Positions 8,381-16,261 of a DNA stretch of 64,000 bases are shown here, piece after piece. Each line of letters starts with the position of its first letter. Positions within the stretch are counted from its first letter, which is position 1. Source of the stretch: an uncultured Gemmiger sp. (GTDB lineage: Bacteria > Bacillota > Clostridia > Oscillospirales > Ruminococcaceae); contig CALXAH010000015.1 of the NCBI GenBank assembly GCA_944386225.1, positions 1 to 64,000 of the forward strand. The letters are read 5' to 3'. The notes beneath the pieces were generated by a model. That model was not told the DNA's origin and ran no database searches. It saw only the letters and a program-made list of their open reading frames with translations. Made by a program: the position numbers and the translations under genes.

Positions 8381-9136
8381 TTACCACCATTTGATCAGGT
8401 CGGTGACCTCATCGCGCAGCTTGTTGAAGGCCACGTCGGTCACGTCCCGGGGACGGGGCAGGTCGTTCACGATCTCCTTCTTGATGCCGGTGGGCTTGTT
8501 GGTCAGCACCAGGATGCGTTCGCTCAGGTACACCGCTTCCTCGATGTTATGGGTAATGAAGATTACGGTGGTGCCGGTGTGCTGCCACAGCTTGATCAGC
8601 TCATCCTCCAGCTTGTAGCGCAGGGAGTTGTCCAGCTGACCGTAGGGCTCGTCCATCAGCAGCAGATCCGGCTGGGTGGCAAAAGCGCGGGCGATGCTGA
8701 CCCGCTGCAGCATGCTGGCGGACAGCTGGCTGGGATAGTACTTGCGGTACTCGGTCAGCCCCACCATATCCAGCATCTCGCTGACCTGCTTTTCGATCTT
8801 GTCCTTGGGCCATTTCTTGATCTTCAGGCCGTAGGCCACGTTTTCCTCCACCGTCTGCCAGGGAAAGGCGGAATACTCCTGGAAGATGTAGGACACATTG
8901 TGCTTGGCCAGATCCACCGGCTCACCGTTGATCAGGATCTCGCCGCTGGTCAGCTGGTAAACGCCCAGCTTGGTCAGGCAGTTCAGAAAGGTGGTCTTGC
9001 CGCAGCCGGTGGGGCCCACCACGCACATAAATTCGCCCTTGCGCACGTCAAAGGAGATGTCGTTCAGCACCAGCAGGTCGCCGAACTTCTTGGTCATGTG
9101 CGAAACTTTTACCAGAATCTCGTCGTTCTTGCTCAT
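8381..9136 (-). CDS. ABC importer ATPase with degenerate signature motif (SsuB/TauB class)
   Basis: This 251-residue nucleotide-binding domain of the nitrate/sulfonate/taurine importer class has Walker A GPTGCGKT (41-48), Q-loop Gln86, Walker B with Asp162-Glu163 (LLLMDEP) and switch His196 (FITHNIEE), all intact. The ABC signature, normally LSGGQ or LSGGM, reads LSASM (138-142), so both glycines are replaced. It should pair with the second ATPase encoded immediately upstream. The combination predicts an asymmetric heterodimer (see findings). Start ATG 9136 has GGAGG upstream. Confidence 0.9.
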   Translation of the reverse strand: MSKNDEILVKVSHMTKKFGDLLVLNDISFDVRKGEFMCVVGPTGCGKTTFLNCLTKLGVYQLTSGEILINGEPVDLAKHNVSYIFQEYSAFPWQTVEENVAYGLKIKKWPKDKIEKQVSEMLDMVGLTEYRKYYPSQLSASMLQRVSIARAFATQPDLLLMDEPYGQLDNSLRYKLEDELIKLWQHTGTTVIFITHNIEEAVYLSERILVLTNKPTGIKKEIVNDLPRPRDVTDVAFNKLRDEVTDLIKWW

Positions 9137-9147
9137 CTTGGGCCTCC

Positions 9148-9924
9148 TTACAGCGTGTCGTCGCAGATCTCTTCGATCTGACGGCGGATCTCCAGGAACG
9201 CCGGATCGCTATACACCCGGGGGCGGGGCAGATCCACCTTGATCTCATGCTTGATGCGGGTGGGGGTGTTGGTGAGGATGATGATCCGGTCTGCCAGGTA
9301 TACGGCCTCCTCGCTGTTGTTGGTCACGAACACAACGGTGCGCTTTTCCTTCTGCCAGATTTTCTCCAGTTCTTCCTCCATCATGTAGCGGGTCTGGGCG
9401 TCCAGATGGCCGAAGGGCTCGTCCATCAGCATGACCTTGGGATCGTTGGCATAGGCCCGGGCGATGCCCACACGCTGCCGCATACCGCCGGACAGCCGGT
9501 TGGGAAAGCTCTTTTCAAATCCCTGCAGGCCCACCAGATCAATGAAATACTGGGCCCGTTCCCGCCGCTGCTTTTTGGGGACGCCGCGGCTCTTGGGGCC
9601 GAATTCCACGTTGCCCATCACGGTGCAGAAGGGGAACAGCGCGGTGGTCTGGTAGACCACGCCCCGGTCGGGGCCGGGGGCGGTGACCGTCTTGCCGTCC
9701 ACCTTCACCTCGCCGGAGGTGGGCAGCTGCAGCCCCGCGATCAGGTTGATCAGGGTGGTCTTGCCGCACTGGCCGGGCCCGAACAGAACCACAAATTCGT
9801 TCTCCTGCACGTCCAGGCTCACGTCCCGCACCACTTCGTTGGTTTTATGTACACTCAGATAGGTTTTGCTCACATGATCGAGCGAAATGATGGGTGTCTT
9901 GTTTACCCCTCCATGATGTTCCAC
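9148..9924 (-). CDS. ABC importer ATPase lacking the switch histidine (SsuB/TauB class)
   Basis: This 258-residue ATPase has Walker A GPGQCGKT, Q-loop Gln in VVYQTTALFP, the canonical signature LSGGMRQR and Walker B LMDEP with its Glu. The switch position that is normally His reads Asn in FVTNNSEEAVYLAD. GTG at 9924 is favoured because AGGAGG lies eight bases upstream; a GTG at 9930 is too close to that site. The gene overlaps the end of the permease gene by 22 bases. It probably forms a heterodimer with the adjacent ATPase and drives the two permeases. Confidence 0.88.
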   Translation of the reverse strand: MEHHGGVNKTPIISLDHVSKTYLSVHKTNEVVRDVSLDVQENEFVVLFGPGQCGKTTLINLIAGLQLPTSGEVKVDGKTVTAPGPDRGVVYQTTALFPFCTVMGNVEFGPKSRGVPKKQRRERAQYFIDLVGLQGFEKSFPNRLSGGMRQRVGIARAYANDPKVMLMDEPFGHLDAQTRYMMEEELEKIWQKEKRTVVFVTNNSEEAVYLADRIIILTNTPTRIKHEIKVDLPRPRVYSDPAFLEIRRQIEEICDDTL

Positions 9925-10685
9925 GAACACAGCCTCCTCTCAATAGCGCGCATCAGGGTGGCCAGCAGCATGCCCACCAGGCCGATCACGATCATGCCCA
10001 CCATGACCAGTGTGATGTTCAGCGTATCGCTGCCGCGCTGGATCATCCAGCCGCAGCCTTCCTGGGCACCTACCATCTCGGCGGCCAGCACGGCCATCCA
10101 GCTGGTGGACAGCGCCACCTGCATACCCGCAAAGATCTGCGGCGTGCAGGAGGGCAGCACAACCCGGAAGAAGATGTCCCGTTCGCTGGTGCCCAGCATC
10201 CGGGCACAGCCTACCAGTTCCGGGTCCACGTTCTGGGCGCCGGTGTAGGCGTTCAGGGTCACGTTGGTGAACGCGCCGATACCGCACAGGATGTACTTGG
10301 AGGTCTCGCCGATACCGAAGAACAGGATAACCAGCGAGATCCAGGCGATGGGCGGAATGGGGCGCAGCAGCTCAAAAATGGGCTTGAAGATGGCCGAGGC
10401 CCATTTGGAGGTGCCCATGGCGATGCCCAGAATGATGCCCAGCACGGTGGCCACGCCGAAGCCGACCAGCACGCGCCGCAAACTTACCAGCAGATGGCCG
10501 GTGATGACCTTGCTGCCGATGGGGGTGTAGAAGGATTCAAACAGAAGCTTCAGCACCGCGATGGGATCGGGGGTGGTGTTCTTGACCGGGGTGAAGGTGG
10601 TCAGAAACCACCACAGCACAAAGAAACAGGCGATGGCCACAACGGCGTATATCGTTTTTTCCGGATCAAAACGTTTCTTTTTCAT
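9903..10685 (-). CDS. ABC importer permease (SsuC/TauC class), second copy
   Basis: The 260-residue integral membrane protein has about six TM helices. It carries the BPD_transp_1 EAA-type loop near residues 150-180 (the stretch around NAYTGAQNVDPELVGCARMLG) that contacts the ATPases. Start ATG 10685 overlaps the upstream permease stop by four bases (ATGA). The two permeases are clearly paralogous and probably form a heterodimer, matching the two unlike ATPases. N-terminal MKKKRFDPEK is cytoplasmic. Confidence 0.9.
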   Translation of the reverse strand: MKKKRFDPEKTIYAVVAIACFFVLWWFLTTFTPVKNTTPDPIAVLKLLFESFYTPIGSKVITGHLLVSLRRVLVGFGVATVLGIILGIAMGTSKWASAIFKPIFELLRPIPPIAWISLVILFFGIGETSKYILCGIGAFTNVTLNAYTGAQNVDPELVGCARMLGTSERDIFFRVVLPSCTPQIFAGMQVALSTSWMAVLAAEMVGAQEGCGWMIQRGSDTLNITLVMVGMIVIGLVGMLLATLMRAIERRLCSWNIMEG

Positions 10686-11485
10686 CCGCGGCGGCCTCCC
10701 TTAACGAATTTTTTCTCCAGCGCGTTCAGCCCCACCGTAAAGATGGTGCCGATCAGGCCGATGGTCAGCATGGCCACCACGATCAGGTCGGCGCGGGCCA
10801 GGCTGCGGTTCAGCTGGATCATGTAGCCCAGGCCCTTGTTGGAAGCCAGCATCTCGGCGGCGCACAGGGTCATCCAGGCGGTGCCCAGAGAGATGCGCAG
10901 GCCGGTGAAGATCAGCGGCAGGGCGGTGGGGATGGCCACCGTGAACAGCATTTCCCGGCGGGATGCGCCGAAGGTCTGGGCCACCCACAGGTGCACGGGC
11001 TTGGTCTGCTTGATGCCCGCGTAGGCGTTGATGACGCAGGGCACAAAAGCGGAAACAAAGATGATGGCGGCCTTGGCCCCCAGGCCGATGCCGAACCACA
11101 GGATCATCAGCGGGATCCAGGCGATGGTGGGAACCGGGCGGATCAGGTCAAACAGAGGGGTGACGAACAGGTCTATCCGGCGGAACCAGGCCATGGCGAT
11201 GCCCAGAGGCACACCCACAATGGCGCCCAGCAGGTAACCGGTCAGCGCCACCTGCAGGCTGGCGGCGATATGGCCGAACAGGGTCGCGCCGTCGGGATTG
11301 GTCTGGGTAAGTTTCTGGATGAATGCCTCTACCACCTGTACAGGGCTGGGCAGCACGTAGTCGGGTTTCAGGTGCAGCACGGCGGTACATACGTACCACA
11401 CGCCGAAGAACACACACAGCGAGATCACCGACACAATGGTGAACTTGATGCGTTCCTTGCGCTTCTGGATGGCGTATTCGTTCAA
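10682..11485 (-). CDS. ABC importer permease (SsuC/TauC class), first copy
   Basis: The 267-residue permease has about six TM segments and an EAA-type loop (AGIKQTKPVHLWVAQTFGAS) typical of nitrate/sulfonate/taurine systems. I start at TTG 11485: GAAAGGAGAGG lies seven bases upstream and the first residues read MNEYAIQKRKERIKF, a normal cytoplasmic lead. The longer open frame to 11521 runs back through the terminator hairpin. It follows the binding-protein gene after that hairpin and overlaps the next permease. Confidence 0.9.
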   Translation of the reverse strand: MNEYAIQKRKERIKFTIVSVISLCVFFGVWYVCTAVLHLKPDYVLPSPVQVVEAFIQKLTQTNPDGATLFGHIAASLQVALTGYLLGAIVGVPLGIAMAWFRRIDLFVTPLFDLIRPVPTIAWIPLMILWFGIGLGAKAAIIFVSAFVPCVINAYAGIKQTKPVHLWVAQTFGASRREMLFTVAIPTALPLIFTGLRISLGTAWMTLCAAEMLASNKGLGYMIQLNRSLARADLIVVAMLTIGLIGTIFTVGLNALEKKFVKGGRRG

Positions 11486-11505
11486 GGAATATCCTCTCCT
11501 TTCGG

Positions 11506-11552
11506 AAAAAAGGGGCGGCAAATGCAGCGGGAAGTCCCGGCATTTGCCGCCC
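11506..11552 (-). terminator. Terminator-like hairpin between binding-protein and permease genes
   Basis: On the minus strand a stem of about 13 bp (GGGCGGCAAATGC-type arms, 11513-11525 and 11540-11552) is followed by CCCCTTTTTT, a full intrinsic terminator inside the operon. It probably lowers expression of the transporter relative to the binding protein. Confidence 0.8.
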
Positions 11553-11587
11553 TCTGCCTTTTCAGGTCATACGGCCGGGCCGCGGGC

Positions 11588-12649
11588 TCAGAAGCCCAGG
11601 GCCTCCTTTACGATGGAGTCGTCCACATGGGTGGCGATCTCCGGATACTTGCTCTCTTCCAGCAGGCCCTGGGAAACCCAGAACTCACCGGTAACCTCAA
11701 CGGATTCGCCGATGGTTACGGTCTTGGCCTCCTCGCTGGTCACGAAGGGACGGGTCTCCACCTCGGTGGCGCAGGCTTCCAGGGTGGTCTCGCTGCCGTT
11801 CTCGGTGTACCAGTCGTACAGCATCTGGGCGGCCATGTCGGGATCGGCCTGCAGGGCGTCGGTGGCCTGGAAGAAGGCCTTCACGTAGTTCACCAGCACA
11901 TCGCGGCGGTTGTTGAACGCCTTGTTGGAAACGATGATGCTGTCGTACTGGGGCACGCCCAGAGTGGTCAGGCTGGAGGTCACCACGTAGCCTTCGGCCT
12001 CAGCGGTGTAGGAGGTGGGCGGGTTCAGAGCGGCCACGGTGCAGTTGCCGGTCTTCAGCGCCTGGTAAGCGGAGGGGAAGTCCATGCTGACCAGTTCCAC
12101 GTCTTCGGGGGTCAGGCCCAGCACTTCCAGCCACTTGTTCACGTTCAGGTGGGAGATGGTGCCGGTCTGGGTGGCGATCACCGCGCCGCGCACGCTGTCG
12201 GCATCACCGTATACGTCGGGGTAAGAGGGGTTGGCGCCCTTGACCGCGGCGATGGGGGAATCCTCCTTCACCAGGGTGTACAGGCCGCCCTCCGAGTGGC
12301 CGATGTCGGCGATGCAGTAGGCGCCGTAGATGGCCAGAGAGTTGACAGCGGCGGCGCTCAGGGTGCCCACTTCCCACTGGTCGGCGGCCAGCGCCTCGTT
12401 CATGGCGGTGCCGTTGGCGAAGTAGACCGTTTCGATCTTGAAGCCGTTGGCCACATCCAGCCCGTTCTCGATCATGTACACAATGGGCAGGGTGTTCAGG
12501 AAGGGCATGACCGCTACCTTCAGTACGGGCAGATCCTCACCACCGGCTTCGCCGCCGCCGGCGGCGGGCTGACTGGACGAGGTGCTGCCGCAGGCAACCA
12601 GGGAGAACGCCATCACAAGCACCAGAGCCAGCGCGATCCATCTTTTCAT
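11588..12649 (-). CDS. Substrate-binding lipoprotein (NMT1/SsuA/TauA-like)
   Basis: The 353-residue lipoprotein has signal MKRWIALALVLVMAFSLVAC, with the lipobox Cys at residue 20, then a Ser/Gly-rich linker. The mature part is a two-lobed periplasmic-binding fold of the NMT1/SsuA class (VAVMPFLNTLPIVYMIENG at the first lobe; a PTSYTAEAEGYV segment in the second). It is the first gene of the sulfatase operon and binds the imported ligand outside the membrane. Start ATG 12649 has AAGGAGG upstream. The ligand may be a sulfonate or sulfate ester, judged from the downstream sulfatase only. Confidence 0.88.
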   Translation of the reverse strand: MKRWIALALVLVMAFSLVACGSTSSSQPAAGGGEAGGEDLPVLKVAVMPFLNTLPIVYMIENGLDVANGFKIETVYFANGTAMNEALAADQWEVGTLSAAAVNSLAIYGAYCIADIGHSEGGLYTLVKEDSPIAAVKGANPSYPDVYGDADSVRGAVIATQTGTISHLNVNKWLEVLGLTPEDVELVSMDFPSAYQALKTGNCTVAALNPPTSYTAEAEGYVVTSSLTTLGVPQYDSIIVSNKAFNNRRDVLVNYVKAFFQATDALQADPDMAAQMLYDWYTENGSETTLEACATEVETRPFVTSEEAKTVTIGESVEVTGEFWVSQGLLEESKYPEIATHVDDSIVKEALGF

Positions 12650-12997
12650 TGCAAATTTCCTCCTTTTTGTATCGTCTCTTTTGCGGGAACGCCTTACGCG
12701 TTCCGTCGTTCCATGGCCTCATCCTACCATGCCGGCCCGGAAAGGTAAATTTATTCTTCCGACAGAATTTTTCAATTTTTTGATTTGTTTTTGTTATAGA
12801 TTGGCTGTTTTTGTGAATAAAGAGAACTTGTTTTGTACAGATGCGACAAAAAGGGCGCGCCGAAGCAAGAAAAATTCCTGGAAAACCGGCTGCTTTTTGC
12901 ATAAATCCGCAGGCGCATAGCGAAGAAAGCGGCAGCTGTGGTATACTGATTGCATAGCAAAAAGTTTCAACCCCTTTGAGAGATGGGAGAGGATCGG
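12650..12997. other. Divergent control region between importer operon and MerR gene
   Basis: This is 348 bases of AT-rich sequence without a convincing gene. A TATACT at 12942-12947 suits the rightward MerR gene. No consensus promoter could be fixed for the leftward operon; A/T tracts at 12770-12850 are the likely place. Confidence 0.5.
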
Positions 12998-13813
12998 ATG
13001 TACCAGAAATACAGCATCGGCAAAATGGCGTCGCTTTTGGGGATCTCCGCCGAGGCGATACGTTACTACGAAAGCCGGGATATCATCCGGCCCATCCGCG
13101 ACCCGGAAAGCGGCTACCGCTACTACAGCACCTGGGATTTCCATATGCTGCTGCGGGCCCGCCACTATCAGAAATACGGCTTTTCGCTGGAGGAAGTAAG
13201 CGAGCTGTTCCGCAGCCGGGAACTGCCCGCCATCAGCGACCGGCTTCAGGATCAGGAGGAGGCCATCCAGCGGGAGATCGTCTACCAGATGAACCTGCTC
13301 AAGCGGATCCGGCAGAGCCAGCAGATGATTCTGGACGCGCACAACAGCCAGGGAAAGTACAAAATTGCCCAGCGGCCCGGCATTTACCGCATCAATACCC
13401 AGAAAAACTATACCCTGTTCAAGGACAAGGCCCAGCTGGAACTGATCGCGGACTGGGTGGAGAAAGAGCCGTTTGTCTACTCCTGCGCGGTCTTTTATGA
13501 AAAAACCATCCGGGAGGGTGATTCCCATTTTGACTTTGGCATGGGGCTCAACGAGGAATACGCCGAGTTCCTGCAGGTTCGGCCCAGCGATCAGGTGCAG
13601 TATTATCCGCCCTGCCCCTGCGTACATACCTGCGTGCAGTCCCGCTCGGGCCGGTACCTGTCTTTGGAGAATCTGCAGGGCGGGCTGGAGTATCTGCGCC
13701 GGAACGGGCTGACCCTGGCGGGGGATGTGGTCACGCAGGTAGTCTGCATGACCAAACCGGAGGACGAATATTTCAACTGGCATATCGTGTGGTTCCCCAT
13801 ATCAGCGGGATGA
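12998..13813 (+). CDS. MerR-family transcriptional regulator
   Basis: The 271-residue protein starts with a MerR winged helix (YSIGKMASLLGISAEAIRYYE, then the SGYRYYS wing) and a dimerisation helix around residues 75-115. A C-terminal effector domain of about 150 residues resembles GyrI-like ligand-binding domains but I cannot name its ligand. ATG 12998 is chosen because GGGAGAGG sits just upstream; an ATG at 12983 has none. It is divergent from the importer/sulfatase operon and upstream of the dehydrogenase operon, so it could control either; a promoter with a 19-base spacer lies before the latter. Confidence 0.88.
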   Translation: MYQKYSIGKMASLLGISAEAIRYYESRDIIRPIRDPESGYRYYSTWDFHMLLRARHYQKYGFSLEEVSELFRSRELPAISDRLQDQEEAIQREIVYQMNLLKRIRQSQQMILDAHNSQGKYKIAQRPGIYRINTQKNYTLFKDKAQLELIADWVEKEPFVYSCAVFYEKTIREGDSHFDFGMGLNEEYAEFLQVRPSDQVQYYPPCPCVHTCVQSRSGRYLSLENLQGGLEYLRRNGLTLAGDVVTQVVCMTKPEDEYFNWHIVWFPISAG

Positions 13814-13823
13814 CAGACAGAAA

Positions 13824-13866
13824 AGCAGCGGTTGTCTTGTTAAAATCGACAAGATAACCGCTGTTT
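13824..13866 (+). terminator. Terminator of the MerR gene
   Basis: A 17-bp stem (AGCAGCGGTTGTCTTGT at 13824-13840 pairing with 13849-13865, one G-T pair) is followed by TTTCTTTG. Confidence 0.8.
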
Positions 13867-13885
13867 CTTTGTATAATATGCCTGC

Positions 13886-13916
13886 TTGACCTTAAAATCC
13901 CTTGAATCGCTATAAT
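13886..13916 (+). promoter_or_regulatory. Promoter with 19-base spacer before the dehydrogenase/GPH operon
   Basis: TTGACC (13886-13891) and a perfect TATAAT (13911-13916) are separated by 19 bases, the over-long spacing typical of MerR-activated promoters. It lies 70 bases after the MerR gene. The spacer dyad is weak. Confidence 0.6.
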
Positions 13917-13933
13917 GAACGGCGGAAATGGAC

Positions 13934-14018
13934 AGATCCTCTCACCGGTGGGCCCCCGGGGGAGGATCCCTCTATTGTCCTGGATTGTTAATTAAACAAC
14001 GTTATGCTTTGGACAATA
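13934..14018 (+). promoter_or_regulatory. Structured 5' leader with two nested inverted repeats
   Basis: A GATCCTC/GAGGATC hairpin (about 13935-13967) with a GC-rich interior is followed by a perfect 8-base repeat TATTGTCC (13973-13980)/GGACAATA (14011-14018). The latter encloses TTGTT/AACAA around an AATTA core. The second repeat ends just before the ribosome site at 14026. It could be an operator or a leader RNA switch; no known riboswitch class was recognised. Confidence 0.4.
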
Positions 14019-14022
14019 CCGC

Positions 14023-14823
14023 GTGAAGGAGAGAATACACAATGAGTCAGGAAAAAAGGTTGTGCTGATTACCGGCGCCGCCATGGGGCAGGGCCGGGCG
14101 CATGCCGTAAAATATGCAGAGAATGGTTTTGATGTGGTTCTGGCCGATATGCTGGAGCCGGAAGATCCCCGCTTCCAGGAGACCATCCGGGAGCTGGAAG
14201 GGCTGGGCGCTCAGGTGCTGGCGGTAAAGGCCAATGTGTGCAGCACGCCGGATATGGAAGCGCTGTTTGCCTCCGCCTGGGAAAAGTTCGGCCGTCTGGA
14301 TGTGGTCATCGCCAACGCGGGCGTGATCAACTTCGGCAATACCTGGGAGCTGACCGACGCGCAGGTGGAAAAGGTCATCAACATCGACCTGATCGGCACC
14401 TGGCGCACCGATAAGTACGCGGTGCAGTACATGCTCAAGCAGGGCTTCGGCCGGATCATCAATATTTCCTCCACCAGCGGCCTGTACGGAACCCCCAAGC
14501 TGGCAACCTACTGCATGGCCAAGTGGGGCGTGCTGGGCCTGACCAAAACCCTGGCCAAGGAAGTGGGCAGCAAGGGCATCATCGTCAACGCCCTGTGCCC
14601 CACCAAGGTCAAAACCCCCATGTGCGAAACCCAGGATTATGTGGAGTTCATCAACGAGCTTACCGGCAAGCATTTTGCGGACTATAAAGAGATGTACGCC
14701 GGTGTGCCCTTCCTGGATGTGGAGGATATTTCCGACATGGTCTACTGGATGGGCACCAGCCGGGCTGCCGGCAAATTCAACGGCCGGGACGTGGCGCTGG
14801 ACCTGGGCACCCTGCAGTGCTAA
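14023..14823 (+). CDS. Short-chain dehydrogenase/reductase with frameshifted start
   Basis: The open frame encodes an SDR of about 260 residues: nucleotide motif TGAAMGQG, the NAG motif in IANAG, catalytic Ser in NISSTSG and Tyr-x3-Lys in YCMAK. The natural start appears to be ATG 14042, because AAGGAG lies ten bases upstream. That frame stops after eight codons, and one extra A in the A6 run at 14052-14057 would join it to the SDR frame (M-S-Q-E-K-K-V-V-L-I-T-G). The in-frame GTG at 14023 precedes the ribosome site and is not credible. A GTG at 14062 with reinitiation is another option. It leads an operon with two carriers. Confidence 0.8.
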   Translation: MKERIHNESGKKVVLITGAAMGQGRAHAVKYAENGFDVVLADMLEPEDPRFQETIRELEGLGAQVLAVKANVCSTPDMEALFASAWEKFGRLDVVIANAGVINFGNTWELTDAQVEKVINIDLIGTWRTDKYAVQYMLKQGFGRIINISSTSGLYGTPKLATYCMAKWGVLGLTKTLAKEVGSKGIIVNALCPTKVKTPMCETQDYVEFINELTGKHFADYKEMYAGVPFLDVEDISDMVYWMGTSRAAGKFNGRDVALDLGTLQC

Positions 14824-14835
14824 GGCGGGTGTGTG

Positions 14836-16245
14836 ATGGGGAATTTCAGCTTTTCGTACCACAACCGGCCCAAGTCTGACCGGATCGGTTTCGGGGAATA
14901 CCTGTGTTACGGGCTGGGGGATCTGTCCTTCTGTTTCATCTACGGGGCCATCGGTTCCTATATGGTTTTCTTCTACACCGATGTGGCCTGCATCAGCGCG
15001 GGTCTGGTGGGTACCATCCTGCTGTTCAGCAAAATCTTTGACGGCATCTCCGACATGCTCATGGGCGTGGTGATTGAGAATGTGCATTCGCCGCTGGGCA
15101 AAGCCCGGCCCTGGCTGTTCTGGATGCTGATTCCGTACTGTGCGGGCAGCGTGATGCTCTTTACCGTGCCCGATCTGCCGGAAATCGGCCGGGCCATCTA
15201 CGCCTTTATCTCCTATAACCTGATGGCCACGGTATTCTTCACCTCCATGAACGTGCCCTACGGCGTGCTGAGCAGCGTGATGACCAACCGGCAGAACGAG
15301 CGGGCCATCCTTTCCATCAGCCGGGCCAGCCTGGGGGCGCTGGGCGTGTTCCTGATCAGCTCCTACGCGCCGGATATGGTGGAATGGCTGGGCGGCGGCG
15401 CAGCCGGCTGGCAGAAAACCTTCCTGGTGGTGGGTCTGGTATCGGTGGTGCTGTTCCTGATCACCTTCCTGGGCTGTAAGGAGCGGGTAGGTTCCGGCGT
15501 GCGGGAACAACAGACCGGCCGCCGCACCTCGCTTTCGCTGGCACAGGGGGTACGCATCCTGTTTGCCAACAAATACTGGTTCATCATGCTGCTGGTCAAC
15601 ATCTTCTACACCGCCATGACCAGCCTGTACGGCATGAACCTGTATTTTGCCAAGTACATCATGCAGGAGGAAGGCCGCAACCGGGCCATGATGATGTGCT
15701 CCACCGCCGCCTCGATCCTGGTGCCGCTGCTGATTATCCCGATCGTGCAGAAGATCGGCAAGCGGAACGTGGCGCTGTACGGCGGGGCCGGTCTGGGTCT
15801 GCTGGGCCAGCTGCTGCTGATCTTTACGGCGGAGCGTTCGCTGCCGTTCATGTATGTGGCCCTGACCATACGGGGCATGGGGGTGGCCTGCATCTCGGCC
15901 ACCAAGTTCGGCATGATTGCCGACAGCATTGAATACGGCGAATACCGTACCGGCACCCGGGCGGAAGGCTTTGTCTACTCCGCCGCGTCGCTGGGGGTAC
16001 GGTTCGGTTCCGCCTTTGCGCTGGCCTGCATCGGCTGGGTGCTGGGGGCGTTCGGCTACGACGGCTCCCTGGCCGTTCAGAGCGAGTCCGCCATGCAGGG
16101 CATCCGGATCATGTTCTACGCGGCCCCGCTGGTGGTGTTTGCCGCGCTGCTGTTCCTGCTGCTGCGCTACCGTCTGGACAAGGAATACGACGGCATTATG
16201 GCCGCTCTGGAAGAACGGCACCGCCGGGAAAATCTGACAACCTGA
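14836..16245 (+). CDS. GPH-family (MelB-like) sugar:cation symporter
   Basis: The 469-residue membrane protein has 12 predicted TM helices and the glycoside-pentoside-hexuronide family signature region (SKIFDGISDMLMGVVIEN, then PLGKARPW). The equivalent second-half motif is TKFGMIADSIEYGEYRTGTR. It should import a glycoside or uronide with a cation. ATG 14836 follows a GGCGGGTG site 12 bases after the SDR stop, so the genes are cotranscribed. The substrate is probably the one the upstream dehydrogenase oxidises; its identity is unknown. Confidence 0.88.
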   Translation: MGNFSFSYHNRPKSDRIGFGEYLCYGLGDLSFCFIYGAIGSYMVFFYTDVACISAGLVGTILLFSKIFDGISDMLMGVVIENVHSPLGKARPWLFWMLIPYCAGSVMLFTVPDLPEIGRAIYAFISYNLMATVFFTSMNVPYGVLSSVMTNRQNERAILSISRASLGALGVFLISSYAPDMVEWLGGGAAGWQKTFLVVGLVSVVLFLITFLGCKERVGSGVREQQTGRRTSLSLAQGVRILFANKYWFIMLLVNIFYTAMTSLYGMNLYFAKYIMQEEGRNRAMMMCSTAASILVPLLIIPIVQKIGKRNVALYGGAGLGLLGQLLLIFTAERSLPFMYVALTIRGMGVACISATKFGMIADSIEYGEYRTGTRAEGFVYSAASLGVRFGSAFALACIGWVLGAFGYDGSLAVQSESAMQGIRIMFYAAPLVVFAALLFLLLRYRLDKEYDGIMAALEERHRRENLTT

Positions 16246-16261
16246 GAGGAGATTGAGAATC

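Noticed and set aside
14048..14061. Programmed -1 frameshift at the A6 run of the SDR start.
   Set aside because: The zero-frame codons at the run (AAA AGG) do not form the efficient A-AAA-AAG slippery heptamer, and there is no clear downstream stimulator. A one-base length change is simpler.
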